From assembly GCA_947652605.1 (NCBI GenBank), contig OX393577.1:59172108-59236107 (forward strand): a DNA stretch of 64,000 nt, written 5' to 3'. Every line of letters starts with the position of its first letter. Positions within the stretch are counted from its first letter, which is position 1. The position numbers and the translations under genes are program-made. Of this stretch, positions 22,812-33,941 are shown piece by piece. This DNA comes from Elmis aenea. Lineage: Eukaryota > Arthropoda > Insecta > Coleoptera > Elmidae. The notes under the pieces were generated by a model that was given only the letters and a program-made list of their open reading frames with translations, was not told where the DNA came from and searched no databases.

Positions 22812-23660
22812 TATGATATATCTGAAAAATGATGCCAAAGTAATATTTGCACTGCCTTTATCTATGTACATGCATGAAACAAACCTAATAACTCAACAGC
22901 GAACTAAGTAGAAATAATAAAACTACGTGCTCATTTGTATGTCTTGTAGTAAACTATGTCAAACTTTATATAATATCAAAAGTTTTGTAACTGTCTAAGC
23001 GAATACGGGGTCATAGAACCTGCTGAATCAAGCTCATTCAAAGATTATTTTAGCTCAGGCTTTAGCAGCGAATCATGTTAAGGCGTTTTATCAAGGAGAG
23101 AAGCGAAAAACAATTTTAAAGAAAATGTGGAAAAATATGTTTTTACAAGATCACAATTTTCATCCTCATGCCAGAATAATTTTAACGTTACGTAATTTTA
23201 AGTCGCGCTAATTCTGGACAACAATGAAAAACCACAATGGTAAACCAAAACATTATTGGAACAGTCTTTTATTGTGTAAAAAAAAAATTACAATAAGTAA
23301 GTAAATAACCGAAAAAGAACCTTCGAGAACAATTATGGAATTGTGTTAATACAGCAACTATAAATTTAACTTATTGTTGTTTAATTTGTACTTAAACTTA
23401 AAAAATAATGCTATTTATATTTTAATTATATTTTTCTGGCTTAACTAAAAAAATGTTCATTGCTTTCAATTTCCTTTTTGTACTCTTCGCAAGGGTGTAC
23501 AAATATTAATCTTGTTTGTAATTACCGCTTTTAATATTTCAACGATTAGATGTGCTTTTTTGAGGTCCGCTTCTAAATAATTACAGAAAAAAATGCATTT
23601 TCTGGCTCAATTTGTACCTGGCCAGCTTGAATATTTATATCCATTTGTCGTCAATTTAAA
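22812..23660. other. AT-rich DNA, no gene seen
   Basis: Nothing supported between the inverted-repeat element and the start of the retrotransposon fragment. Confidence 0.4.
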
Positions 23661-23664
23661 TTCT

Positions 23665-24112
23665 TGTCGTTTCATTTCAAAACCTTTTATCGAGGGGGTG
23701 TTTGATAATACCTCCACGAGATCAATACGAAATGCAGTGGAAAGCAGAGGAATGTATTCTACAATTTGTAAATGGATTTCCGAAATGCTTAAACACAAAA
23801 ACATTTATGCCTCTGCTTTTGGGCAGACCGCAGGAGTTGGCTGTCCGAGGGTGCCCACAGAGGGGAGTTCTATCTTCCCTTTTGTGGTGCCTAGTGGCAG
23901 ACGATTTCATGTGGAAACTGGACAAAGCAGGGCACTTTGCGATTGACTATGCCGATGACATAGCCATACTAACAGGCAAGTTCGGAGGCGTAGTATCAGA
24001 CATGATGCAAGGCGCCTTACGAACTGTCGAAAGGTGGAGCAGGCGAGGGTTTAACCGTGAATCCGTCCAAAACCTCACTAGTACACTTTACTAGAAAAAC
24101 TAAAACAGTATA
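23665..24112 (+). pseudogene. Non-LTR reverse transcriptase, first part
   Basis: From about 23680 the frame reads IEGVFDNTSTRSIRNAVESR, then CKWISEMLKHKNI, shifts frame, and continues RGCPQRGVLSSLLWCLVADD, FAIDYADDIAILTGKFGG and RTVERWSRR, then after another shift LTVNPSKTS. These are blocks 3 to 6 of a non-LTR reverse transcriptase: D-x-x-x-A-F-D, GCPQGGVLSP-LLW and the catalytic YADD, which is intact. The copy is 5'-truncated and frameshifted. It is cut at a TA by the pogo element at 24113-27091 and continues at 27094 as the second part, where the RNase H domain places it near the I/LOA group. Confidence 0.9.
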
Positions 24113-24123
24113 GGGTAAACTGC

Positions 24124-24370
24124 ACAGTTATTGGACACTTAAGGAAAATTAACCATTTGAGACTTCGTAAAAAATATGCTATGTATGATAGATTTAAAAG
24201 TAACTCCAGCAATGAGAAGCTCATTTCTTAGACTTCATGTAGAACCACAGAGAAAACTGTTAAAAGCGTACATAAAATTGTAATTAATTATTAAACAAAA
24301 CAACTCACAAAAGTACAGTTATTGGACACTTTTTACAGTTATTGGACATGATTAATACAGTTATTGGACA
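24124..24370. repeat. Left subterminal motif array of the pogo element
   Basis: ACAGTTATTGGACA occurs at 24124-24137, 24315-24328, 24335-24348 and 24357-24370, all in the same direction, with the last three only 6-8 nt apart. Together with the right-hand copies these are likely transposase-binding sites. The role is inferred from position and repetition. Confidence 0.85.
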
Positions 24371-24391
24371 TAAATATTAACTTTATTTTAT

Positions 24392-26438
24392 TTAACATAA
24401 CAATTTCATTTCAGAGTTATACATCTTAAAAATTTCATCAGTATCATCAGAATCATTCGTTGTTTGATCATCTGACTCTTCCTTGTAGCACATATGACAC
24501 ATGAATCCATCAAAATCGTCTTCATCGGGTAAATGTTTGATATGTGTATGAGGAACACAAACACGATGAAACATTTTTTAGCATTCGGCACAACGAATTT
24601 GCGTTTCTGTTGTGATTGGTAAAGAACACACATAGCATAAGATATTTTTTTTTACTGGATTTTTTAAATTTTTGTTCAGCTTCAGCTCTTCACGCTTTCT
24701 TTTTTTCTCCTCTTTATCTTTTTCTGCTTGAAATTTTAATAACCGTTTCGATTCAAAAATTTTTTGAAACTTATCGGAGTTAAGAGCGAATGGGGTGCGT
24801 TCCATTTGTCGTTTTCCTTTACGTTTTGGAGTATGCGGCCACATTAAAAATGGTGAAATTGAAGAATTTTGAGTTGAAGTTTTAATAAGTGGAGAATCAT
24901 TAACGTTGCTGCAAGATGGAATGGGTTCATATTCGGAGGGTTTGGTTTGATTATTTACTTCTAATTCTGGTGAATTGCTATTAAGAACTACGGTGACGGC
25001 AGTTTTTTCTAAATTAGTGATTAGTTCATTACATTGTTCCGTATTTGTGTTGTCTTGAGTCACAGTCTCTTCCGCGCAAAAATACTTCCATAAATGGAAC
25101 AACTTTAGAAAGTGGTCACTGTCTTGTTGTTTTTGAAGAATTTCATTCATTGTCTTAAACTGTTCTATTTGCTTATTCCCAACTATGTTAACAAATGTGG
25201 CATAACTCATTTTAACGTTTTTTTCCAACGTAACATTTTTAGCAGCCGTGCTTAAATTTGACCCGAGGCACTTGGAGTAATCCACAGCATCTGGATCGAA
25301 CGGACATAATCCACACACTCTAAATCCATTTACGAGTGTTTCAGGTTTGATTGTGGAAACAATTTCAAGTAAAAGTGGTGCAATATTAATTTTATTAAAC
25401 GTTTCCCCTGGATTTTCTAATTGCCATTGTCGTACAACTTTACGCCAAGCACCCTTAACTGGACAAAATACAGCTACGTCAGCTGGTTGCAAAATTCGCG
25501 TAGCATTAGGGTAAAGTGCGACAAGTTCGATTTGCAGTTTTTTGCACAACAAACTTATTTCATAAGTCATGTGCGATTTATGTCCGTCCACAAAGACGAT
25601 AACAGGAAATTTAATATTATTTTTTACCAAGTATGGATGAAAGATATTTCCTATATATTCATAGAATATTTCTGAAGTCATCCATCCATTATCACTTCGA
25701 GAAACTCCCCATTCTGAGGGTACGGTTTTTGCTATTTTCTCAGGTATTCGTTTATATGGATAAACGATCATTGGTACACAAATACTTCCATTAGCTGAAA
25801 ACGAAAATCACGGTGATGTTTTCTTTGGAAGACCCTTGGTCAATAGAATATACATTTTTTGACCCCTTTTCTGCCAATACCCGGCCAGTTGATGGGCAAA
25901 TTTGAAACCCAGTTTCGTCACCGTTAAAAACTCTAGTAGGATCATTTATTACTTCCATGAGATCGTTTTCTATAAAATACTCATTAATTTCCTTAAACCA
26001 ACTTCTAATATCTTTTTCCGACACTCATGCACTCGCAGAAGACACTGCTTCGCTCTGTCGGCAAGCAATTTGTGGATTTCTGCGTAGAAATGCTTTTATC
26101 CATCCAGTACCTGGTCGATTATTCTTAAATGGATTTGGACGAGGATGCTTTTCTAGATATTTTTGGACACTAACAATAAGATCGTCAGTTTTACGTGGAA
26201 ACCCTTTTTTTCCTAACTCTGCAATCCACTTCACCAATGTTTGTTCTTCATTACCTGTAAGCACCGGCGATGGTCCAAAAGATGTCTTATGATCGGGATG
26301 TTTTATTTTGAAATGTATTGTTGATTTTGGTACACCATATTTTTGTGCTATTGTTCTGACTGATAAATTTGGATCACGTTGCAATTCCTCAATTGCCTTA
26401 TTAATGTCGGATGAACCATATTTTCTAAGTCTCGGCAT
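24392..26438 (-). pseudogene. Pogo-family transposase with C-terminal PHD finger
   Basis: Start chosen at 26438, where MPRLRKYG opens the usual N-terminus; a longer frame to 26489 adds 17 residues. Residues ~1-50 are a psq/CENP-B helix-turn-helix (KYGVPKSTIHFKIK). Residues ~60-135 resemble the second CENP-B-type DNA-binding domain (GTGWIKAFLRRNP). The catalytic core has NGDETGF, FVDGHKSHMT and LQPADVAVF, giving three aspartates with 35 residues between the second and third. The C-terminal region is basic and ends in a zinc-binding C4HC3 pattern: CYVC, CAEC, FHRVC, CHMC, typical of a PHD finger, then an acidic tail. Breaks: TGA at 26025-26027, a 1-nt frameshift near 25797, and TAA at 24578-24580 inside the PHD finger. 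About 680 codons in all, long for pogo. Confidence 0.93.
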
Positions 26439-26612
26439 TTTAAATACAAAAGTATGAAGCTTCTTACTTTCAAAACTGTTGAAAAACATAAATAAACAAA
26501 TTACACTTCCAAATTAGCTCAATTTAATTAAAGATCATGTTAAGACGGACTAATTGTTATCGTATGACCCTTTGAATTTAGAATAGAATTGAATACATAT
26601 TTTTTAAACGTA

Positions 26613-27080
26613 GTCCAATAACTGTCCAATAAAAAAATATTAAAAATTCAGTTACTGGACACTCTGTCCAATTACTGAAATTCTCGCTTATTTTAGAACA
26701 GTTATTGGACAGCATTGGCAATGAACATCCGCTTAGATAAGCTATACAAAAGACGCAAATTACAACCTATTGTTTACCGCTACATTGCAATTTTAACTTT
26801 TAGAGTAGTTTGTATCCAAAAATAATTGTTTATAAAGAACACATAAATTGTCATCCGTTAAGAAATTGCTTACCAATTGCTTGGTGCGAACACTTCAGTG
26901 AAAATAAACTAATTTTTAAAATGATATTTATTTATTTTAACAAAGTATTTGACAACACCTTGAAGCTAGAAGATTAGCTGTACCAACTATCACAAAAGAA
27001 AAACCATCTTGTTTTGTAAAAGCTTATTATAGAAATCTACAACGGACTTGTCCAATAACTGTATGATGTCCAATAACTGT
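26613..27080. repeat. Right subterminal motif array of the pogo element
   Basis: TGTCCAATAACTGT-type copies occur at 26613-26625, 26665-26677 (variant), 27049-27062 and 27067-27080, with opposite-strand copies at 26649-26661 (variant) and 26698-26711. The right side therefore mixes orientations, unlike the left side. Confidence 0.85.
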
Positions 27081-27093
27081 ATAGTTTACCCTA

Positions 27094-28640
27094 TCTGTTT
27101 AAAGAACTACTGAAAACAGTAGGAGAGGTTAAATATTGAGGAGTGATTCTAGATAACAAACTTAACTTTAAACTACCAGTAGAAAAAGCTACCAAGAAAG
27201 CCACTGTAGCTCTATGGACCTGCAGAAGGATGCTTGGGAAAAACTGGGGATTAACACCTAGAATGATATATTGGATATATACCAAGATGGTCATACCCAT
27301 CGTAACTTACTCAAGTCTGATCTGTTGGACTAGAACCCAGATAAAAGACTGCAGGAATAAACTAGACAAGCTACAGCGACTGGCTTGCCTGAGTATTACT
27401 GGGGCGATGACAACAACGCCCACGGCGGCAAAGGAAGTGTTGCTGAACTTACCTCCTCTTCACCTTGTGGTCAAATCACAAGCAATGAGAGGGGGATATC
27501 GACTGAAAATCGCCTCCAAAGAAGGGAGACGCTGAAAAGGGCACTTAGGCATTCTCAACGAGATCGACAAGCAGCCGACACTAAGTATGATCTCGGATAG
27601 TATAAACAGGACGCTATCCATAAAAAAACCTTAAGAATCATAATTCCAACACGGTACCAAAAAGGGAGCGTCAAGAAATAGAGCTAAATGGCTAGGTTTG
27701 GTATACAGATGGGCCAAAAACGCAAAATGGCACAGGCTGTGGAATATGGGGCGCAGCACAACTAAGACAAGGCACATCTGTAAGCCTTGAACAGTCTGCA
27801 ACCATATTTCAAGCCGAGGTGTACGATATGCACTTATGTGCAGAAACACTATTAGAAAAACATTTTAATAACAATAGAATCTTCATAGTGTCCGACAGCC
27901 AAGCAGCGTTAAAAGCTCTGGGCTCGTCGGAAGTAATGTCAGAACTTGCCTGAACTGCACACAGGCACTGAACGTGCTAGGAAGCAGGAATAATGTTAAA
28001 CTGGTGCCCAGGGAACACTAATATACCAGGGAACAAGAAGGCAGATCGCCTAGCCAAAATTGGCAGCGAGACACCTTTCTTCGGACCAGAATCCGCAGTT
28101 TGTACATCCTGTGGAACAGCTAAGCGGTGTCTTAATGACATATTAATACAGGGACATGATGCTCATTAAAAAAATGTTGCAGGACAAGCCCATTCCAAGG
28201 CTATTCTGTCAAAGGTATCTGAAGAAAAGACAGAAGAAATGCTCAGGATGAGCAGAGTAGACGCCAGAGCAGCCACAGGACTCGCCACAGGACACTGTGG
28301 GCTGAACAAGCACTTTTACATAATAGGGCTCTCAGAGACCGATATATGCAGAGGATGTGGTAAAGACAAAAAACTCGTCTTCACGTAATATGCCAGTGTA
28401 AAGAATTCACACCCTATCAGCGTGGACTCCTAGGGATGGAAAAAGCTAACCAAGAAGAGTTAAGAAAAACACCCCTTAAGAAGATCCTGGAGTTTTTTAA
28501 AAACGCAGGAGTTCTTTAAGGGGCTATCACCAGAGGGTACAATAGGAATAGACCAATAGGTCGCAGTACAGGAACCCGAATGGGTACCACCTACGCGGAA
28601 ATAACAATCAGTGACACAGGAAAACAGATCATTTTCTACT
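27094..28640 (+). pseudogene. Non-LTR reverse transcriptase, second part, with RNase H
   Basis: Immediately after the pogo element the host frame resumes: VGEVKY*GVILDNKLNF, ALWTCRRMLGKNWGLTPRMI and LDKLQRLACLSITGAM (end of the reverse-transcriptase and thumb). From about 27705 an RNase H domain follows: YTDGPKTQNGTGCGIWG, FQAEVYDMH, IFIVSDSQAALKALGSSEV and PGN-x-x-IPGNKKADRLAKIG, holding the D, E, D and final D residues. A C-terminal CRGCGK...CQC knuckle lies near 28350-28400. RNase H after the reverse transcriptase points to the I/LOA side of non-LTR elements. Frameshifts near 27540, 27660, 27955 and 28385 inactivate it. Confidence 0.9.
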
Positions 28641-30168
28641 GATGAGTTACACGAATATGTAATTGCACTTTTTAAAAATTTCATTGCATAATTTTTCAAC
28701 ATCTACTTAACTTTACTTTTTAACTCGCCCCATGTAACATATTGGACGTCATTTTAAAATTTTAAAACTAATATAAAAGTCATTTATTAATACTAGTGTG
28801 TAATGCTTAGGAAAAAAACATTATTAAATATAATTTTTCTGGAACAGTTCATCATTTATCAAGTAATCTCGGACAAAAAGAATTGATTCAAGATGTTTTT
28901 TACTAAAACTAAATAAAATTTGTTGAAATCATCTAATAAAGATTGTTAGTACCAGGAATTTATCGTTTTATATTTGCGTCACGCCTTTTTTTAACAGTTT
29001 CTTGGATAATTAACGTCTGGACGTCGGAAGCAGTAAGGTTGTTATTATTACAGATAGTCAAGATAACGGGGATAATTTTCACGCTTTCGTGAAAAACTAA
29101 CTCCGACGTTAGTTTCCTCGTATTAAATGGGAACAAATAAAAACTACTTTTTAGTAGACGTTTATGATCAAGAGCAATAAAATAGATGCTGTTGCACTTT
29201 AAAGTTGGCGTCGCTTTATCATAAATAATACTTAATAACTTGACACGTAATATTCCGTTCTGTGGGAAGAGATTATCTTTTTTAAGATCCAACAATTCTT
29301 AACTTAAACGGCGATTTTGTAGCATTTATTACAATTTCACGTGCTGCTCAATTGGCGTTATATAAAGCAATTATAATTAAAGCTTTTAAAAAGTGAAAAG
29401 TTGATGGGAAAGTCATAATTTTAACTTCTTTGGCGCCAAGAGGATTTGTAAGAACGGTTAACCACCGTGAAGCAAGCTGTGTTTCTTACACTCAGGGGTT
29501 AATTAAAGCAAAGTATAATTAGGTCTGAGGTTTTCTTGGAGTGTGTTATTTATTCATTACATTTAAATATAATTAGTAGCTTTTACTGTATTTATTTACT
29601 CTACTGGCGCTATTTCTTGCCTTTATTTTGTAAGTTTCAATTAATTATAGTTGAAAATAAAGCTTTTTATTTCTTAAAAATGTACTACCAAGTGACAACT
29701 AAATTAAGTTAGTTTAAATTTGTTTAAAATATAATTCTAATTTATTTTTTCAGTCATAAACAATCATATTACGTCTTTTTTCTTACTTTCTTTATCCTAG
29801 GTTTTTTTACCGCGAAAAGTAAGGTAGTTTGAGTTGTGTTTTTAATTCTTGTACAACTCTTCCTTTATGCCTTTATTCTTCTTAGTCTGCTTTTTCAAGT
29901 TTTCTTTTGCCCTAATTTCATTTATCATTTTTGTTAGTATTTCGACTAACAGTCTCTCCTAACCATCCTAGTTGCCTTTCTTGCATACTTTATTAATCTG
30001 AATTTGTTTAAATTATTTCTTAATACTTAATTTTTTATTTTATCTTCTGTCACTACCTCTTCTATTGTACTAATAATTTTTTTTTCCGTAGCATTTATTT
30101 TGCTTTTGTTTTTGTCTGTTTAAGTCCAGGATAAAGTTGTTTTTCATTGCCAGGGAATTTTGGGTATC
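28641..30168. other. AT-rich DNA with one unrecognised frame
   Basis: A minus-strand frame at 28960-29295 is open for 111 codons but begins with TTG after a stop and shows no known motif. The rest holds nothing I can support. Confidence 0.35.
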
Positions 30169-30171
30169 TAA

Positions 30172-30311
30172 TGGTGCCTGTACACCTGAGAGTAAAGTAC
30201 TCTCGAGAGTAGCGTCGCCAAGGATACAGCCAATCGCGAGTTACTCTCAGGGGCTGTATCCTTGGCGACGCTACTCTCGAGAGTACTTTACTCTCAGGTG
30301 TACAGGCACCA
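30172..30311. mobile_element. 140-bp MITE with perfect 60-bp arms, TAA target
   Basis: Arms 30172-30231 and 30252-30311 are exact inverted copies starting TGGTGCCTGTACACCTGAGA. TAA lies on both sides (30169-30171, 30312-30314). A 3-bp TWA target duplication is the hallmark of PIF/Harbinger elements. The perfect arms indicate a very recent insertion or strong gene conversion between arms. Confidence 0.9.
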
Positions 30312-30643
30312 TAAAACAACAATTTGGAAAGTTGTGGACGACGATTTGAGTACGGCAGAAGTTTTTGCGCGTTCAATTTCAAGACTTCCTACGCCGGAGC
30401 AAAATTTTCCAGAAAAAAAAAATCCCAAAATTTTTCTTATGCTTCACAGGCTGATAAGAGCTTTTTTTAACAAATTGTTACCGGGAATGAGAGTTGGGCG
30501 TATCACTGAGATTATCCTACTAAACAAGAATCTATCCAGTGGGTTCATAAAGTTTCGCCTTCCCCAAAAATAGTCAAAAAAGTCTTCGACCGTAAAACTA
30601 ATAACAATTTTTTGGGACGAGGAAGGGTTTTTCTTATTGAATA

Positions 30644-32552
30644 CAGGGTGCACCACGACCCTGAGATTCTTCGATAGCTCCTTTATTAATAAAAATATCA
30701 AAAAATGTTTAATACAAATATTGTGCGAACCTATTTTCTATATAACCTAAAATTATTTTCAAATATACAGGGTGTTTCGTTTGACCGGCACATATAAAAA
30801 TTTAATTTTTTTAAATAGAACATCCTGTATATTTTTACATTTTTGGATTCCTCTTAAAATTTACTTTAAAAAATGTTTAAGGTTATATGGGTCTTAAGTC
30901 AACCGTTTTCGTAAAATTTACATTTTTGTGAAAATTTTGAGCGATACAGCACTGTCAATTTTTTTTTACATTTAAGTTATTTAAAAAAGCTGTAAAATTT
31001 CGTTTAAAATTTAGATTGACAACAGATTAATTAACACTTTGCGCTAGCTACATTTTAAAAATATTATACAGGGTGTTTTTTACGCTCGGTCAAACTTGTG
31101 AAACTTTAAACATCGATAAGTCATTTTTCTTAAATACAACACCCTGTATATTTTTACATTTTCTTGTAGAGAATTTAATTGTCTTTCGAAATTATTAAGC
31201 ATGTCCTATACCTAAAGTTAATATTTTTCGAGCTATCTCGATTTTTATTAGTATTACTAAGGCAATTAAAATATTTTAAAGTGGGCCATGGACGTAAGTC
31301 GTAATTTTTCAAAGAATTTTTAAACAAAAGAATAAAAAGAGCTCCAACTTTAATTTTAGGCTAAAAATGTACCCCATTTCACCGAAAATTATCGTATAAA
31401 TTGTTCAAGATTATGTCCTTGTTCTACGCACAGCCGTAGACCTTGTCTGAAAGACTCTAGCTCCCTTTATAACACTTCGGGGGTTATACCATCAAAAGCA
31501 ACACGAATCCTGTTCTGCACATCTTCAGCAGTTGTTGGGGGGGTCTTGATACAACTGTTTTATGGGTCCCCACAAAAATAAATCTATAGGGGTAAGATCA
31601 GGTGACCTAGGTGGCCAGGAGATTGGTCTACCTCGCCCTATCCATCTATTAGGATATTCTGTGTTCGGCAACTGCATTACTTCCTATGTTGCTTTTAATG
31701 GTATAACCCCCGAAATGTTATCAAAAGTGCTAGAGTCTTTGAGACAACATCTACGACTGTGCGTAAAACATGAACAAGGATATAATTTTAAACAATTTAT
31801 ACGATAAATTTCGGGGAAAAGGGATACATTATTGGACTAAAATTAAAGTTGGAGCTCTTTTTATTCTTTTGTTTAAAAATTCTTTGAAAAATTACGACTT
31901 ACGTCCATGGCCCACTTTAAAATATTTTAATTGCCTTAGTAATACTAATAAAAATCGAGATAGCTCGAAAAATATTAACTTTAGGTATAGGACATGCTTA
32001 ATAATTTCGAAAGACAATTAAATTCTCTACAAGAAAATGTAAAAATATACAGGGTGTTGTATTTAAGAAAAATGACTTATCGATGTTTAAAGTTTCACAA
32101 GTTTGACCAAGCGTAAAAAACACCCTGTATAATATTTTTAAAATGTAGCTAGCGCAAAGTGTTAATTAATCTATTGTCAATCTAAATTTTAAACGAAATT
32201 TTACCGCTTTTTTAAATAACTTAAATGTAAAAAAAAATTGAAAGTGCTGTATCGCTCAAAATTTTCACAAAAATGTAAATTTTACGAAAACGGTTGACTT
32301 AAGACCCATATAACCTTAAACATTTTTTGAAGTAAATTTTAAGAGAAATCCAAAAATGTAAAAATATACAGGGTGTTCTATTTAAAAAAATTAAATTTTT
32401 ATATGTGCCGGTCAAACGAAACACCCTGTATATTTGAAAATAATTTTAGGTTATGTAGAAAATAGGTTCGCACAATATTTGTATTAAATATTTTTTGATA
32501 TTTTCATTAATAAAGGAGCTATCGAAGAATCTCAGGGTCGTGGTGCACCCTG
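30644..32552. mobile_element. Giant palindrome, 1909 bp, TA target duplication
   Basis: Arms of ~860 bp (30644-31503 and 31690-32552) are near-identical inverted copies, starting CAGGGTGCACCACGACCCTG. TA flanks both ends (30642-30643, 32553-32554). Each arm contains three further internal CAGGGTGTT/AACACCCTG-type repeats, so the arms are themselves composite. The ~187-bp centre and adjacent arm DNA hold mariner-type transposase coding. It is inserted in the mariner relic at 30440-32890. Confidence 0.92.
31402..31807. pseudogene. Transposase C-terminus mirrored in the palindrome
   Basis: In the loop, the minus strand (31665-31545) reads NRWIGRGRPISWPPRSPDLT then PIDLFLWGPI, the block with the third catalytic aspartate of an arthropod mariner-like transposase. 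The C-terminal segment appears twice, once in each arm: minus strand 31503-31402 (VAFDGITPEVL*RELESFRQ, LRLCVEQGHNLEQFIR, stop) and plus strand 31690-31807 (VAFNGITPEMLSKVLESLRQ, stop). Both end in FIR. This shows the palindrome arose by inverted duplication of the 3' half of a coding transposon. Its loop product and 3' ends are not functional. Confidence 0.88.
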
Positions 32553-32890
32553 TATATGGCACTACAATTAATGGAGAGGTCAATTTAAAGACGATTCAAA
32601 ATTTAAAAAATAAGAATTTGCTTTTGCAGGACAATTGTTATGTCTATAAAGCAAGCAATGATCATGCTGTAATTCAAGAATATGGATTTACTGAGCCGCT
32701 TCATCCACCTCACAGCCCTGACTTCTTTTTGTTCAGAAACCCAGAACGTATTAATTTTAGGAGCAATAAATGTACTGCCAATAATGAGCTAAATGTAGTT
32801 GTTGATGCCTATTTTGCGGAGCTCCCAAAACAATTTTCTCTTGAAAATATGCGGCAACTCGAGAAACGTTGGATTAAGTGTATGTATTGA

Positions 32891-33458
32891 AGGTAGTAGT
32901 TATGTAAAAAAAATGCTTTACGTGTTTTCTTTCATAACTTGATAGATTTCATAAAAATACGCCTCGTATTTCAGTTTAAAATTCTGTTGATTCTTTGTTC
33001 TTTATTTTCACAACATTGGAGTTACTTACAAATATTGCTTTTAAGTACATTATGAGTAAAATTTGTTTTAAAAGTTGCCTTTTTGGTACATTTTAGTACA
33101 TAAGCTATAAACTATTTATGGTAAGCGTTAAAATTTATTTTCCCTGACAACTTATTGCAACAAGACTACAGTTTCAAGTCCAATGCGCCGTGTTCAGGCA
33201 AAGGTTGAACAAGGGTCTGCTTATCTCATATGCAGTCGCCACTCGTAAAGAGAACTTTGTAAACTGTCAACACTCATGTTAAAATGCTAAACTAATTTAT
33301 TATTTCAATTTCAGTTAATGGAAGTTTGTAATAAACTAAATACAAAATTATCAAAATAAATTTACTAACCTATAAACAGAGTGTTTCAAATTACTTTTCT
33401 CACTATTGTCATATTGATAATCTACATCTGCCCGTTTACAGAATCAGATAAATAAAGA
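32891..33458. other. AT-rich DNA, no gene seen
   Basis: Nothing supported here. Confidence 0.4.
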
Positions 33459-33941
33459 TTTGTTCCAACAAGCGATTTAAAACCAATTCATGGACAACTG
33501 AATGAACTGGTTTATTCGCATGTGTAAACTATGTACTAATAAATGTATTGGCCAGTATTAGCCGTTGTTGGAACGCTTTTACGACTGGCCTAACTGTCAA
33601 TGACATTTGTGTCTATTGGGTTCATAGAAATGTGCGCATCGCAAGGGTAAACACCTTAAGAATCCAGTACTAAATGGGATTGGGAGGGCGATGCATAGCT
33701 ACCTGAGCTCACGTTAGTTGTGAACGGCGCATGCGTGAAAAATCCAAGCGCTAGTACGTGCCTTCATTCTCGTACTGTTTTACCCTACACTGACTAGTTC
33801 ATGTATTAATTTTGTAACAGATGGAACAGCTGACTAAACCGTCCAATGAACTATCAGAGACTGTGATGGAACGCAATATCGATTCTGCGCAGAATCCTGA
33901 TAGTAAGTACATTGGACCGTACATAGCCTTGTTGGAACAAA
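33459..33941. mobile_element. Candidate DNA element with 14-bp perfect TIRs
   Basis: TTTGTTCCAACAAG at 33459-33472 is exactly mirrored by CTTGTTGGAACAAA at 33928-33941. The inside is less AT-rich than its surroundings around 33590-33800. From 33821 a frame MEQLTKPSNELSETVMERN runs between a possible acceptor (TTTTGTAACAG) and a good donor (GTAAGTAC at 33904). This could be a leftover exon of the parent element. No target duplication was resolved, so superfamily is open. Confidence 0.5.

Larger units (their letters stand above)
24113..27091 (-). mobile_element. Pogo-like DNA transposon, 2979 bp, nearly intact
   Basis: Termini GGGTAAACTGCACAGTTATT and the mirrored AATAACTGTATAGTTTACCC are flanked by TA on each side (24111-24112 and 27092-27093). 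The element sits inside a non-LTR retrotransposon, whose sequence joins up cleanly when it is removed. It carries one minus-strand transposase gene of pogo/Tigger type and several copies of a subterminal ACAGTTATTGGACA motif. Coding decay is slight (two stops and one frameshift), so it is among the younger insertions in the window. Confidence 0.93.
30440..32890 (+). pseudogene. Mariner transposase relic split by giant palindrome
   Basis: Before the insertion the plus frames read DKSFF*QIVTGNESWAYH, KQESIQWVHKVSPSPK and KSSTVKLITIFWDEEGF. After it (from 32556) they read GTTINGEVNLKTIQNLKNKN, LLLQDNCYVYKAS, LHPPHSPDFFLF and LEKRWIKCMY before a stop at 32888. These are the mariner motifs around the first catalytic aspartate (normally VTCDESW; here GN replaces CD), FWD-x-x-G, GTTING-x-Y/V, LL-x-DNA, and HPPYSPDL-x-x-x-D-F/Y-x-LF with changes. 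The insert at 30644-32552 sits at a TA between EEG and GTTING. Mutated catalytic positions, stops and frameshifts show a long-dead gene. Confidence 0.9.

Noticed and set aside
23607..23925. Minus-strand frames as genes
   Set aside because: They are antisense shadows of the reverse-transcriptase domain on the plus strand.
31562..32021. Plus-strand frames of 81 and 83 codons as host genes
   Set aside because: They lie in the giant palindrome; the first is largely the antisense of a transposase block joined to the mirrored C-terminus.
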